A stretch of DNA of 64,000 bases, taken from contig NZ_RJJD01000002.1 of the NCBI RefSeq assembly GCF_003721515.1, positions 310,001-374,000 of the forward strand, in the 5' to 3' direction. A program made the position numbers and the translations under genes. Of this stretch, positions 1 through 7,731 are shown in pieces. The DNA comes from Rufibacter latericius (GTDB lineage: Bacteria; Bacteroidota; Bacteroidia; Cytophagales; Hymenobacteraceae). Below the pieces are notes generated by a model. The model was not told where the DNA came from and searched no databases. It saw nothing but the letters and a program-made list of their open reading frames with translations. Numbering within the stretch: the stretch's first letter is position 1; every line of letters begins with the position of its first letter.

Positions 1-1036
1 TGCCCAGTACCCGTTCCAGGATAAAGTAGTGCATGACGGTAAGGTCTAATTCTTTTACTTCCTGAGGGATGTCCCAATTCAACTGCGCATGAACCTCCGG
101 TCTAAGCCGCGCTTTAAACGCTTCTCCCTGTAAGTACACGCCAAATGCCCATGGCTTTCCGGTGATGACCTCGTTCAATTCATACGTATCCTCGATGGGG
201 GTGACCACAAAGAACTCCTGTAAACGGTCCAGAAACTCCCCGGGCGGAATGGGTAAATGGTCTAAAAGACGGTGGGTAGGAAGAATGCGAAGGTCGTCAG
301 AAGCCGCATTGGTCAGGTACATGAGATGGTAATTGAAGGGCTCGTCTCCGGTGGCCTCAGGGTAAAGCTCCAGCATCTTTCTGCGGTACTGCAAAGAGCC
401 TTCGTAGCGGTGGTGCCCATCGGCCAGAATCACTTGCTGGTCTTTCAGAAGGTCCACAAACCGTTGGATGACCCGGGCATCATGGATCACGGAAAGCACA
501 TCGCGCACTCCCTGGTAATCTTCTGACTCATACAGAGGCGAGGTGATGCTCTCGTCCATGTACTGCTCCAGGGAAAAGGAGGGATCGGTGAACAGGCCAT
601 GCGTGGCGCTGGTGTGCATCTGGGTTTCTTCCAGCAAGGCGATGCGGTCATTCACGGCGGCGGGAATGGTGTTCTCGTGCCGGAGGATCACCTGCTCTTC
701 CCACTGATAGGCTTTGATGTGACACATGAATCCTTTGCGGCAATACTCACGGCTGGAGCCCGGCAACCTGAAATACTGGTAATATACGTAGATGCCCGGT
801 AATTGGTCCTGGAGCAGGATTCCGGCACGTTTCCAATGTTCTGCGGTGCGGCGGGCACTGTCTGCGGGGTCTGGCCCCGGAGGAACCGATAAGTGGATGC
901 TGTTATAGGAATTTCGGTACAGAGCCTGCCGCTGCTTCAAAGAAACCACATCGAACAGGGGAGAAGTGAGCGCGTCTATGGAAAACGGAAGCTTCGGGTT
1001 GTACCGGAAACCTTTGATAGGGAGAATTTCAGCCAT
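1..1036 (-). CDS. DUF1015 family protein (3' end outside window)
   Basis: The open frame reads from an ATG at 1036 (MAEILPIKGFRYNP) leftwards without a stop to the window edge, giving about 345 residues; the C-terminus is missing. The N-terminus (PFSIDALTSPLFDVVS), the central segment LADGHHRYEGSLQYRRKM (about residues 215-232) and the aspartate/proline-rich middle are characteristic of the DUF1015 family, conserved cytosolic proteins of unknown biochemical role. The GHHRYE motif looks like an active-site or ligand-binding loop, but this is inference. It lies 43 bp downstream of pdxH on the same strand, with a copy of the dispersed palindrome in between. Family assignment is confident; function is unknown. 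Confidence 0.85.
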   Translation of the reverse strand, partial: MAEILPIKGFRYNPKLPFSIDALTSPLFDVVSLKQRQALYRNSYNSIHLSVPPGPDPADSARRTAEHWKRAGILLQDQLPGIYVYYQYFRLPGSSREYCRKGFMCHIKAYQWEEQVILRHENTIPAAVNDRIALLEETQMHTSATHGLFTDPSFSLEQYMDESITSPLYESEDYQGVRDVLSVIHDARVIQRFVDLLKDQQVILADGHHRYEGSLQYRRKMLELYPEATGDEPFNYHLMYLTNAASDDLRILPTHRLLDHLPIPPGEFLDRLQEFFVVTPIEDTYELNEVITGKPWAFGVYLQGEAFKARLRPEVHAQLNWDIPQEVKELDLTVMHYFILERVLG

Positions 1037-1049
1037 GTACTGTTTTGAT

Positions 1050-1077
1050 GCTGTTTTAAGAAAAAGAGGCCGAAAAC
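1050..1077. repeat. dispersed intergenic palindrome, copy 1
   Basis: Core GCTGTTTTAAGAAAA followed by GAGGCCGAAAAC. It belongs to the recurring pattern GGCnnTTTT-3 nt-AAAAnnGCCnnAAAAC and sits between the stop of pdxH and the start of the DUF1015 gene. Confidence 0.55.
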
Positions 1078-1078
1078 C

Positions 1079-1732
1079 TCAGGGAGCCAAGCGTTGGATA
1101 TGCCAGGTGGTGTTGCTTTCCAGTTCATACAACAACCGGTCATGCAAACGGTTCTGGCGTCCCTGCCAAAACTCTATCCGATCTGGTTTTACCAGGTAAC
1201 CGCCCCAATGCTCGGGCCGGGGTACCACTTCCATCTCCTTAAACTTGTTGGAGTACTCTTTCTCTAAGTTCTCCAGGATGGTACGATCTGAGATGGGTTG
1301 ACTTTGGGGCGAAGACCAGGCGCCAATCTGGCTCCCACGGGGCCGACTATGGAAATACGCATCGGAAATATCTGCCGAAACCCTTTCTACCCGGCCTTCC
1401 ACGCGCACCTGCCTTTCCAGCGCTGGCCAGAAGAAGGTGAGGGCGGCAAACGGGTTCTCCAGCAACTGCTGACCTTTGCGGCTTTCATAGTTGGTGTAAA
1501 AGATAAACCCTTCTTTCTCCAGGGCTTTCAGCAACACCACGCGGGCGGTAGGTCTTCCCAGGGCGTTGGCGGTACTCAGCGTCATAGCCGTTGGCTCGTC
1601 TGCCTTGGCGGTTAGCGCCTCCTGCATCCAGGTCTGGAACTGTTGGAGAGGGTCTCTGGATACGGCTTCCAGGGAGAGTTCCTTTAGAGAATAGTTTATC
1701 CTGATATCGGCGAGGGACAGAGGTGCATCCAT
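1079..1732 (-). CDS. pdxH: pyridoxamine 5'-phosphate oxidase
   Basis: The FMN-dependent oxidase converts pyridoxamine/pyridoxine 5'-phosphate to pyridoxal 5'-phosphate in the cytosol. The 217-residue protein starting MDAPLSLADIR has the usual PdxH length. Recognisable segments are ATARVVLLK-like PTARVVLLKALE, GFIFYTNYESRKG, LTFFWPALERQVRVEGRVERV, SRPRGSQIGAWSSPQS and the C-terminal EFWQGRQNRLHDR, which together form the FMN and PLP sites. The frame is open a further 45 codons upstream to 1867, but that stretch does not look like PdxH and contains a TAnnTTTG promoter box at 1763-1770, so the start at 1732 is preferred. The closing ...WHIQRLAP matches family C-termini. Confidence 0.95.
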   Translation of the reverse strand: MDAPLSLADIRINYSLKELSLEAVSRDPLQQFQTWMQEALTAKADEPTAMTLSTANALGRPTARVVLLKALEKEGFIFYTNYESRKGQQLLENPFAALTFFWPALERQVRVEGRVERVSADISDAYFHSRPRGSQIGAWSSPQSQPISDRTILENLEKEYSNKFKEMEVVPRPEHWGGYLVKPDRIEFWQGRQNRLHDRLLYELESNTTWHIQRLAP

Positions 1733-1762
1733 GGAATTGACACGGTAATGATTAAATAGGCC

Positions 1763-1770
1763 CAAAAGTA
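1763..1770 (-). promoter_or_regulatory. Bacteroidetes-type -7 box for pdxH
   Basis: On the minus strand the sequence reads TACTTTTG, an exact match to the TAnnTTTG -7 element. Transcription would begin near 1756, about 24 nt before the ATG at 1732. No good TTTG -33 element is seen at the standard distance, so support is partial. Confidence 0.5.
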
Positions 1771-1935
1771 GGGCTTTCTCTTTAATATAGGGAAGATTGG
1801 TTTCAAAAGCCCCCCTTATCAAAGAAACAGATACGACCGCTTCTTTTTCGGCGTTTAAAGTACGCAATTTAAGGGCTCCCGCAAACCAAAAGCCTACCTA
1901 TTCAGTAGGTATAGAGAGCTTAAACCACGGAAAAG

Positions 1936-2502
1936 ATGACTAGAAAAATGGCGAAAGAAATCCAAAAGGGAAGCATACTGATCTCTGAACCCTTCCTAGG
2001 GGATCCCAATTTTGAGAGAAGTGTAGTGGTTATCTGCCAGCATGACAAAGACGGAACTGTTGGCTTGGTATTGAACAGAGTTTCTGCCCTGCATCTATCA
2101 GATGTGATTGACATCAACCACGAAGTTTTTGACATGCCCCTGGCAGTGGGAGGCCCTATGCAGCCAAACACCCTGCACTATTTACATCGGCTGCCTAACC
2201 TGCCAGATGCACAAGCCATTGCCCCTAACCTATACTGGGGGGGAGACTTCGAGGAGTTAACCCGATGGATGAACCAAGGCATAGTTTTACAGGACGAAAT
2301 TAGGTTTTTTGTGGGTTATTCCGGGTGGAGCCCTGGGCAGTTAGAAGAAGAAATTGATAAAAATGTTTGGTTTGTTAATAACAATGCTGGGAATAAATTG
2401 CTTACTTTGAATATAGATACCTTGTGGCGCGATATTTTAAAGGAAATGGGAGGCAAATACAAGATGTATGCCAACTATCCCGCGGACCCAAGCTTAAACT
2501 AA
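1936..2502 (+). CDS. YqgE/AlgH family protein (UPF0301)
   Basis: The 188-residue cytosolic protein matches the UPF0301/YqgE/AlgH family through KGSILISEPFLGDPNFERSV, GTVGLVLNRV, the GGP signature in PLAVGGPMQPNTLHYLHR, and YWGGDFEEL followed by FFVGYSGWSPGQLEEE. AlgH is linked to alginate regulation in Pseudomonas, but the general molecular role is unknown. Two starts are possible: MTRKMAKEIQKG at 1936 or the methionine four codons later; the family typically begins just before the KGSILIS segment, so either fits. The next gene follows 25 bp downstream on the same strand and may be co-transcribed. Confidence 0.9.
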   Translation: MTRKMAKEIQKGSILISEPFLGDPNFERSVVVICQHDKDGTVGLVLNRVSALHLSDVIDINHEVFDMPLAVGGPMQPNTLHYLHRLPNLPDAQAIAPNLYWGGDFEELTRWMNQGIVLQDEIRFFVGYSGWSPGQLEEEIDKNVWFVNNNAGNKLLTLNIDTLWRDILKEMGGKYKMYANYPADPSLN

Positions 2503-2527
2503 TCCAAAGGCGCAAAGCCCCACGTGT

Positions 2528-4741
2528 ATGATAAACCTAAATCCGGAAGATCAGCAAAACGGAAGAACGGACACACAATCTCCCCAGGAACAATCCACCA
2601 ACGACCAGAACTTGGATCCGCGAAGAATACTGGAAGACCGTATAGCCGAAATAAACGCCCAAAACGGGACACCTGCCACCACAGTTGATACCATAGAGCA
2701 GGTTCCTTCCTCTGAAAGTACCACTGCAGATGCAGGTGCAGAAGTTGCTGCTCCTCAGGTAGAACCTGAAGTAACGCAGTCTTCCGTGCTGGTTTCCAAT
2801 GAGGCGATTACTGACCCAATTCCTGATTCAACCCAAAATCCGGTTCCAAATACTGAGGAGACAATTACTTCTGAGTTAGGTACAATTGAGATGGAAACTG
2901 AAGCAACTCCTGATGCGTCTGCTTCAACTCCTGTCTCAACTCAAGGGGAGATTCCTTCATTTGCAACAGCGGAAGTACCTGCAGAACCGGTTGCCCAGGA
3001 AGAACACCATGCCGAAGAGGAGGAATTGCACCTGGAAGAAGATTACTCCCACTTAACGGTTGATGAGTTAAGAGGCAAGATTATGGCGCTGGCTCAAGAA
3101 GGTAATGTACGTAAGTCTGGGAGAGCTCTGAATACCCTTTATAGACTTTACGAACCGCATTTCCAGGAAGAGCGCCAGGATGCCTTGAACCGGTTTATCG
3201 CCGAGGGCGGGTCTCCTGACGATTTTGACTATAATGCCCCCAAAGCTCACAAAGACGTAGAGCAGGCCATGCAGCGGTTCCGCGAAGCAAGGTTTAAGGA
3301 GCAACGCCAGGAGGAGGAGCAGAAAACCCAAAACCTGCAGAAGAAGCGCGACCTGCTTGAACGACTTCGGGTGCTGATTGAATCGGAGACCCAAACCAGC
3401 GGCAACGCCATCAAAGAATTGCAGACCGAGTGGAAATCCATTGGTCAGGTGCCTAACGCCGAAGCCCAGCAGCTGTGGAACTCCTACCATGCCTTGTTGG
3501 ACATGTATTACAATAACCGCAGCATTTTCTTCGAGCTGAAAGAACTTGACCGGAAACGGAACCTGGATGCCAAGAATGCCTTATGCGAGCGGGCCGAGGG
3601 ATTAGCCAAGGAAGAGAACATCAACAAAGCCTTGCAGGAACTGCGCCACTTGCACGACGAATGGAAACACATTGGCCCCATTCCGAACGAAGTGCGCGAC
3701 CAGGTGTGGAACCGCTTCATCCAGGCATCTGAGCAGGTGCATGAGAGAAAGAAGCAATTCTTTGAAAGCCGCCGCAACGAAGAACTGGCTAACCTGGAGA
3801 AAAAAAGGGAGCTGCTTGCCCAGATTGAACAGTTCCAGCATTTCACCTCTGACCGCATCAACGATTGGCGCGATAAAACCGATCAGATCCAGCAATTGAA
3901 AGAAAACTGGGATTCGGCAGGGCTGGTGCCTAAGGAAAATGCTGAGGAAGTGAACAAAGCCTTCTGGAGCAGCTACAAGGCTTTCTTCCACCATAAAAAC
4001 ACCTTCTTCAAAGCCCTGGACGAGGAGAAGATGCAGAACTACCGCCAGAAGGTGGCGCTCTGCGAAGAAGCCGAAAGCCATCAGAACAGCGAGGAGTGGG
4101 ACAGCACCAAGGAAAAGCTCATTCAACTGCAGAAGAAATGGAAAACCATTGGGCGGGTTCCAGACAAGTACTCAGATAAAATCTGGAACCGGTTCCGGAC
4201 GGCCTGTAATGCCTTCTTTGACAGACTGCACCAGGAAGCTCAGAACAAAGAATCTCAGCAAAACCAACTTTCAGCGCAAAAGCAGACGTACTGTGAGCAG
4301 TTAGCTACCAAAGTGGCTGACCCAACCTTTTTGGGTTCTCTGGAGGAGTTCAACCAAATCCACCAGGAATGGCAGTCTTTCTCTAACGAGGGCAAGAGAA
4401 ACCCTAAGGTAGAGGATCGGTTCCAGCAGCTTTTGGCCAAGTACCTGGACAAGGTACCGGAAATGAGTCCGCAGCAGAAAGAACAGACCCTGTTTCAGTT
4501 GCAGTTGAACCACTTGAAGGCAAGCCCAGACGGAGACCAGAAGCTGTACCAAAAGGAACAACACCTGCGCCGGGATATCACCTCGCTGGAAAACGACATT
4601 TCTACCCTTAGAACCAATATTGAGTTTTTTGCCCGTTCTAAGAACGCTGAGAAGCTTCGGGAGGAATATCAGTCTAAAATTGATGACGCCCAAAACCGCA
4701 TTCAGCACCTGAAGAGACAGTTGAAGGCTTTGCGCTCCTAA
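2528..4741 (+). CDS. DUF349-repeat protein
   Basis: This 737-residue protein has three parts. Residues 1 to about 165 are acidic, T/S/P/E-rich and probably disordered. From about residue 268 to 655 there are five helical DUF349-type repeats of roughly 75-80 residues (starting near 268, 344, 420, 503 and 583), each with a LQxxWKxIGxVP-like core (EWKSIGQVP, EWKHIGPIP, NWDSAGLVP, KWKTIGRVP, EWQSFSNEG) followed by WNRF-type helices; the fifth is the most divergent. The last 80 residues are a charged coiled coil ending in RQLKALRS. DUF349 proteins are common in Bacteroidota; their function is not established. No signal peptide or membrane segment is visible. Identification of the repeats is confident. 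Confidence 0.88.
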   Translation: MINLNPEDQQNGRTDTQSPQEQSTNDQNLDPRRILEDRIAEINAQNGTPATTVDTIEQVPSSESTTADAGAEVAAPQVEPEVTQSSVLVSNEAITDPIPDSTQNPVPNTEETITSELGTIEMETEATPDASASTPVSTQGEIPSFATAEVPAEPVAQEEHHAEEEELHLEEDYSHLTVDELRGKIMALAQEGNVRKSGRALNTLYRLYEPHFQEERQDALNRFIAEGGSPDDFDYNAPKAHKDVEQAMQRFREARFKEQRQEEEQKTQNLQKKRDLLERLRVLIESETQTSGNAIKELQTEWKSIGQVPNAEAQQLWNSYHALLDMYYNNRSIFFELKELDRKRNLDAKNALCERAEGLAKEENINKALQELRHLHDEWKHIGPIPNEVRDQVWNRFIQASEQVHERKKQFFESRRNEELANLEKKRELLAQIEQFQHFTSDRINDWRDKTDQIQQLKENWDSAGLVPKENAEEVNKAFWSSYKAFFHHKNTFFKALDEEKMQNYRQKVALCEEAESHQNSEEWDSTKEKLIQLQKKWKTIGRVPDKYSDKIWNRFRTACNAFFDRLHQEAQNKESQQNQLSAQKQTYCEQLATKVADPTFLGSLEEFNQIHQEWQSFSNEGKRNPKVEDRFQQLLAKYLDKVPEMSPQQKEQTLFQLQLNHLKASPDGDQKLYQKEQHLRRDITSLENDISTLRTNIEFFARSKNAEKLREEYQSKIDDAQNRIQHLKRQLKALRS

Positions 4742-4800
4742 ATTTTTCTGCTTGACATTCAAGGGCTTTGTAGAAGGGAAGGAAATTTGTTGCAGGTGAC

Positions 4801-4832
4801 TTTTGCAAATCCCGAAAAGAGGTCTACTTTTG
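4801..4832 (+). promoter_or_regulatory. Bacteroidetes promoter for tRNA-Thr copy 1
   Basis: TTTG at 4802-4805 and TACTTTTG at 4825-4832 are separated by exactly 19 bp, matching the Bacteroidetes sigma-A consensus (TTTG, 19-21 bp, TAnnTTTG). Transcription would start near 4839, about 30 nt before the mature tRNA. Confidence 0.75.
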
Positions 4833-4836
4833 TATC

Positions 4837-4866
4837 GCTTTCAGAAACCGCCTAGGTTCTGAAAGC
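4837..4866 (+). other. leader hairpin upstream of tRNA-Thr
   Basis: GCTTTCAGAA (4837-4846) and TTCTGAAAGC (4857-4866) form a perfect 10-bp inverted repeat around a 10-nt loop. It starts almost exactly at the predicted transcription start and ends 4 nt before the tRNA, so it would fold in the 5' leader of the precursor. It may guide processing; this is inference. Confidence 0.5.
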
Positions 4867-4870
4867 AAAA

Positions 4871-4943
<73 letters not shown>

Positions 4944-4948
4944 CCAAA

Positions 4949-4988
4949 AACAGCACTTACTAGGATAAACCTGTAAGTGCTGTTTTTT
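4949..4988 (+). terminator. terminator after tRNA-Thr copy 1
   Basis: AACAGCACTTAC (4949-4960) pairs perfectly with GTAAGTGCTGTT (4973-4984) and is followed by a T run, a classic intrinsic terminator. It shares the stem core AGCACTTA with the terminator after the second tRNA copy. Confidence 0.85.
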
Positions 4989-5042
4989 AAATCTTTATTT
5001 TAGTACCGTTTTCCAGAAAACACCAGAATCCTGGAAAAAGAA

Positions 5043-5115
<73 letters not shown>

Positions 5116-5122
5116 CTCCTTT

Positions 5123-5159
5123 AAAAGCACTTATCTCTAGTTGAGGTAAGTGCTTTTTT
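5123..5159 (+). terminator. terminator after tRNA-Thr copy 2
   Basis: AAAAGCACTTATCTC (5123-5137) pairs with GAGGTAAGTGCTTTT (5143-5157) with one mismatched position, followed by a T run. The stem core matches the terminator after copy 1, suggesting that tRNA and terminator were duplicated together. Confidence 0.8.
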
Positions 5160-5226
5160 GTTTTTCCTTATTGCGCCTGTATTACATAGGAGCGTTAAGG
5201 AATTTCAGTACTGACCCTGTTCTTCA

Positions 5227-5637
5227 TTATTTATCTGGCGAAGTGGCTTGCGAATCCTGGGCTAAGATTTTATTCAGCGTGCGAGTGGTAAGTGGCTTAT
5301 GATGGATATCCTCTATTTGGTATTCCTTCGCTTGATCCAGGTCCTTGCGGCTGATGGAGGAGGAAAAAAGAACTGTTCTGGGTGTACAGGCAAGTTCCAG
5401 TTGTTTCAGAGCTTTCAAGAGTCCAAATCCGTCTAAAATAGGCACCTGAATGTTCACTAACAGGAGGTCTGGGCAGCAACCGGTTTTGTTATAGTCTAGA
5501 ACCAGTTGATAAGCTTCCATTCCGGTGCGGGCAACTAAAATTTCTTCGGCAATGTCCATTCTCTCCAACAGGGTGGAAGTCAAGTAGACTGAAACGGGAT
5601 CGTTCTCTACCAAAAGCACCTTCTTAAACTTCTTCAT
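5227..5637 (-). CDS. receiver-domain protein lacking the phospho-acceptor Asp
   Basis: The 136-residue protein is a stand-alone CheY-like receiver domain with no output domain. It has the acidic cluster (E11, N12, D13 in LLVENDP), the conserved Ser/Thr position in RTVLFSSS and the KP pair in HHKPLTT. The phospho-acceptor is replaced: in the segment PDLLLVNIQVPILDG, Asn62 (codon aac) stands where the family has the conserved Asp. It therefore probably cannot be phosphorylated normally and may act as a pseudo-receiver or protein-interaction module. Two small unknown genes follow the same direction upstream of it (5755-6198 and 6418-6744). The family call is confident; the functional consequence is inference. 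Confidence 0.88.
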   Translation of the reverse strand: MKKFKKVLLVENDPVSVYLTSTLLERMDIAEEILVARTGMEAYQLVLDYNKTGCCPDLLLVNIQVPILDGFGLLKALKQLELACTPRTVLFSSSISRKDLDQAKEYQIEDIHHKPLTTRTLNKILAQDSQATSPDK

Positions 5638-5754
5638 TTGACTTGAGCATTACAGGATGACGCTTGTCTTTCATATTCATATAAGGTGAAAGGCTCTCCT
5701 GGGCAGGTACGCAAGGAATGGAAGAGAAGTCTGGATTTTAACCCAAGCCTTACG

Positions 5755-6198
5755 TTAGGCGGGGAGCATAAGCCAATCTAAAGCACTTGCATAATCAATG
5801 AAAACCTCGTGCTGGATTACCCCTTTGGCTTTGTAGCCTTGCTTTCCTTTGTCAGTGAACTCGGTGTTGGAGACTAAGGCAGGGTAAAAGTCCGGGGTTA
5901 CGACTGCTAATTTCTGGATGGTCGTTTTAGAAGCCAAATCCTGAAACTCGGTAAGAACCCAGTTTTTCTCCTCTGGGGTGATGATGTAGATCTGCAAGTC
6001 GTCTATGAGCCAATTCTGCAGCTGGTGCTGGGTCGTAATCTTCAAGGCTTCTAAGAATCCAATCTTCCGCTCCTCAAGGTTGATCTGGCGTAACCATTCC
6101 ACTAACAGCAGAGAACGGTCTTTATGAAGATGGATGGCCACAAACTCAGTCTGGAACACAGGTTCTGGCTGTGACTCTAATGGAAGTTGCTTATCCAT
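5755..6198 (-). CDS. uncharacterised small protein, possibly SpoIIAA/STAS-like
   Basis: The 147-residue cytosolic protein is not confidently recognised. An alternating pattern of predicted strand and helix (FVAIHLHKDRSLLLVEWLRQ, WLIDDLQIYIITPEE, WVLTEFQDLA, IQKLAVVTPDFYPA, GVIQHEVFIDYASALDWLM) resembles the SpoIIAA/STAS-type alpha-beta fold of single-domain proteins that Cytophagales encode in many copies. No signal peptide or membrane segment is seen. It lies 117 bp upstream of the receiver-domain gene on the same strand, consistent with a small signalling role, but that is inference. Confidence 0.6.
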   Translation of the reverse strand: MDKQLPLESQPEPVFQTEFVAIHLHKDRSLLLVEWLRQINLEERKIGFLEALKITTQHQLQNWLIDDLQIYIITPEEKNWVLTEFQDLASKTTIQKLAVVTPDFYPALVSNTEFTDKGKQGYKAKGVIQHEVFIDYASALDWLMLPA

Positions 6199-6417
6199 GG
6201 ACTTTCTTTACTTTGGGAAAAGGAAACCTGAAAGTCGAAAGGGTATGGGGGCGTTTCTTGTCGACCGCCTTCTTGCGGAAAGGAATATCTAGTTTACTAA
6301 AAAGACACTGATTTTCCAAAACCGGGCTAAAAACAGCCGTAGTAGTACAGGACATGCTGATATAAATAATCTTTGCCTCTACTTGCGGTTGAGGTGCAAA
6401 AAAGTAAAAGTGAGGCA

Positions 6418-6744
6418 TTATGAATGGATGCGCAAATGGGTAATCAGTTTTAAAAAGCCTTGTTGCGCATCATGGTAGGCTTTCAGGTACGTAAAAATAT
6501 CCTTTTTGGGAGAGGAGAGAATGGCATTTGCTTCATGCTGAAGAACATCTGCCAGCCAGGAGATTTCTTTTAGCAAAGGGTTGTCTGGGTGGGCCTTTTG
6601 CAAGTGGGTAATCAGAAAACGTAAATGAAGAGCCAGAACTACCACTTCTTCGATATTCTCCCCACGCATGAAATCTTCCTTCTCTAAACCCTTTTGGATT
6701 CTCTTTGCAATTATATTATAATATTCATAGTGTTGTTGTGGCAT
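6418..6744 (-). CDS. uncharacterised small helical protein
   Basis: The 108-residue protein MPQQHYEYYNIIAKRIQ... is not recognised. It appears all-helical (VVVLALHLRFLITHLQKA, LLKEISWLADVLQHEA, IFTYLKAYHDAQQGFLKLI) with no signal peptide or membrane segment. It is separated by about 220 bp from the next downstream gene and shares its direction. Codon use resembles the neighbours, which supports it being real. Confidence 0.55.
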   Translation of the reverse strand: MPQQHYEYYNIIAKRIQKGLEKEDFMRGENIEEVVVLALHLRFLITHLQKAHPDNPLLKEISWLADVLQHEANAILSSPKKDIFTYLKAYHDAQQGFLKLITHLRIHS

Positions 6745-7098
6745 GAAGCATCCTTTTCCTTAGGTGTACTTAAAGAGTGCATATTACTTAATAGGAAAGG
6801 AAACCACTATAATTAATCGTTAAATAGTTTATTTTGTCCGTTAGGGGTAAGCAAAAACCAGTTAAATGTAACTGAGATTTAAAGATGCTTATACGTTACC
6901 TATTAGAACTATTTAAAGGATTGTTAAAAAAGCTATTCAAGAACCTTCAAAGCTTTTACTTCAGATAATCTTTCCACTCCCTCACGTAACAGAAGCTATC
7001 CTTGTTTTCTTGTTATTTATTGAAAAGGGGTCCAAAATATAGAACAATAGGGCAGATAGTCCATGCCTTCGGTTTATCCAAAATCAAGTAAAAGAAAG
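6745..7098. other. AT-rich intergenic stretch
   Basis: About 350 bp between two minus-strand genes. It is clearly more AT-rich than the flanking coding sequence and should hold the promoter of the gene starting at 6744. I found no exact TAnnTTTG box on the minus strand, no tRNA-like fold and no convincing small reading frame. Confidence 0.4.
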
Positions 7099-7455
7099 TC
7101 AATCAGGTAGGAAGTTGATCTGGGTACCTTCTGCAAAAACAACGTAAGCCCTTTTCCAGGGTTGATCATCGGCCATTTTCCATTTATGCCCCGATCCTGT
7201 AACATCGGTAGCGATGAGTACATCGCCGGTGCACAGGATGAAGGTTTCCCCTAAACTGGTGGTAAACTCCAGGGAACCAGATAAAGTTAAAACATACTGC
7301 GTGGTTGGGGCCGGGTGCCAGTCATACTCTGAAAAGGGCGGTGTTTCCTTGAAATGAAGCGAAATTACCTGGGTAAATACTTTTTCGGCAATGGTGCCTT
7401 GCTCAAAATAGGAATGTCCGTCCTCGCCGGTATACAGTTTGTAGGCCCTGATCAT
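7099..7455 (-). CDS. cupin-like small protein
   Basis: The 118-residue protein has the jelly-roll pattern of a cupin: WHPAPTTQYVLTLSGSLEFTT (metal-site-like motif 1, His retained) and GDVLIATDVTGSGHKWKM (motif 2, His retained). Such single-domain cupins are usually cytosolic metal-binding proteins with oxygenase, isomerase or sugar-binding roles; the substrate cannot be inferred. It is a single gene, flanked by a long gap on one side and a divergently transcribed gene cluster on the other. Confidence in the fold is good. Confidence 0.7.
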   Translation of the reverse strand: MIRAYKLYTGEDGHSYFEQGTIAEKVFTQVISLHFKETPPFSEYDWHPAPTTQYVLTLSGSLEFTTSLGETFILCTGDVLIATDVTGSGHKWKMADDQPWKRAYVVFAEGTQINFLPD

Positions 7456-7627
7456 AGAAGTAGAATTGGTTTACCTGTATATACCCATCTGCAAAGCAGG
7501 GGTTTCCTGAATATTATTGGGAGGCAAATGGAAAGGGGTTTAAAAACCTTGATACCGGTGTGCAGGGGAGGGTCTACTTATCGTTCTAAGAAAGAGACAG
7601 GAAGGTAGTCCCCTTTGAAAGCTTTAG

Positions 7628-7656
7628 GGCCGGTTTTAAGAAAATGGCTGCAAAAC
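7628..7656. repeat. dispersed intergenic palindrome, copy 2
   Basis: GGCCGGTTTTAAGAAAATGG continuing CTGCAAAAC. It lies in the divergent gap between the cupin gene and the tubulin/actin/motor cluster. Confidence 0.6.
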
Positions 7657-7731
7657 CTTGGAAAAAGTCTTATTTTCATAGATAACCTTTTTCCTATATT
7701 GCAAGTAAGTGCGCAATAATACATAGACCAC

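Noticed and set aside
1733..1867. 45-residue N-terminal extension of PdxH
   Set aside because: It does not resemble the family N-terminus, and an exact TAnnTTTG box lies inside it.
6191..6418. 75-codon minus-strand frame between two small genes
   Set aside because: It overlaps the start of the neighbour, has a biased Phe/Pro/Lys composition without domain pattern, and no ribosome-binding site is evident.
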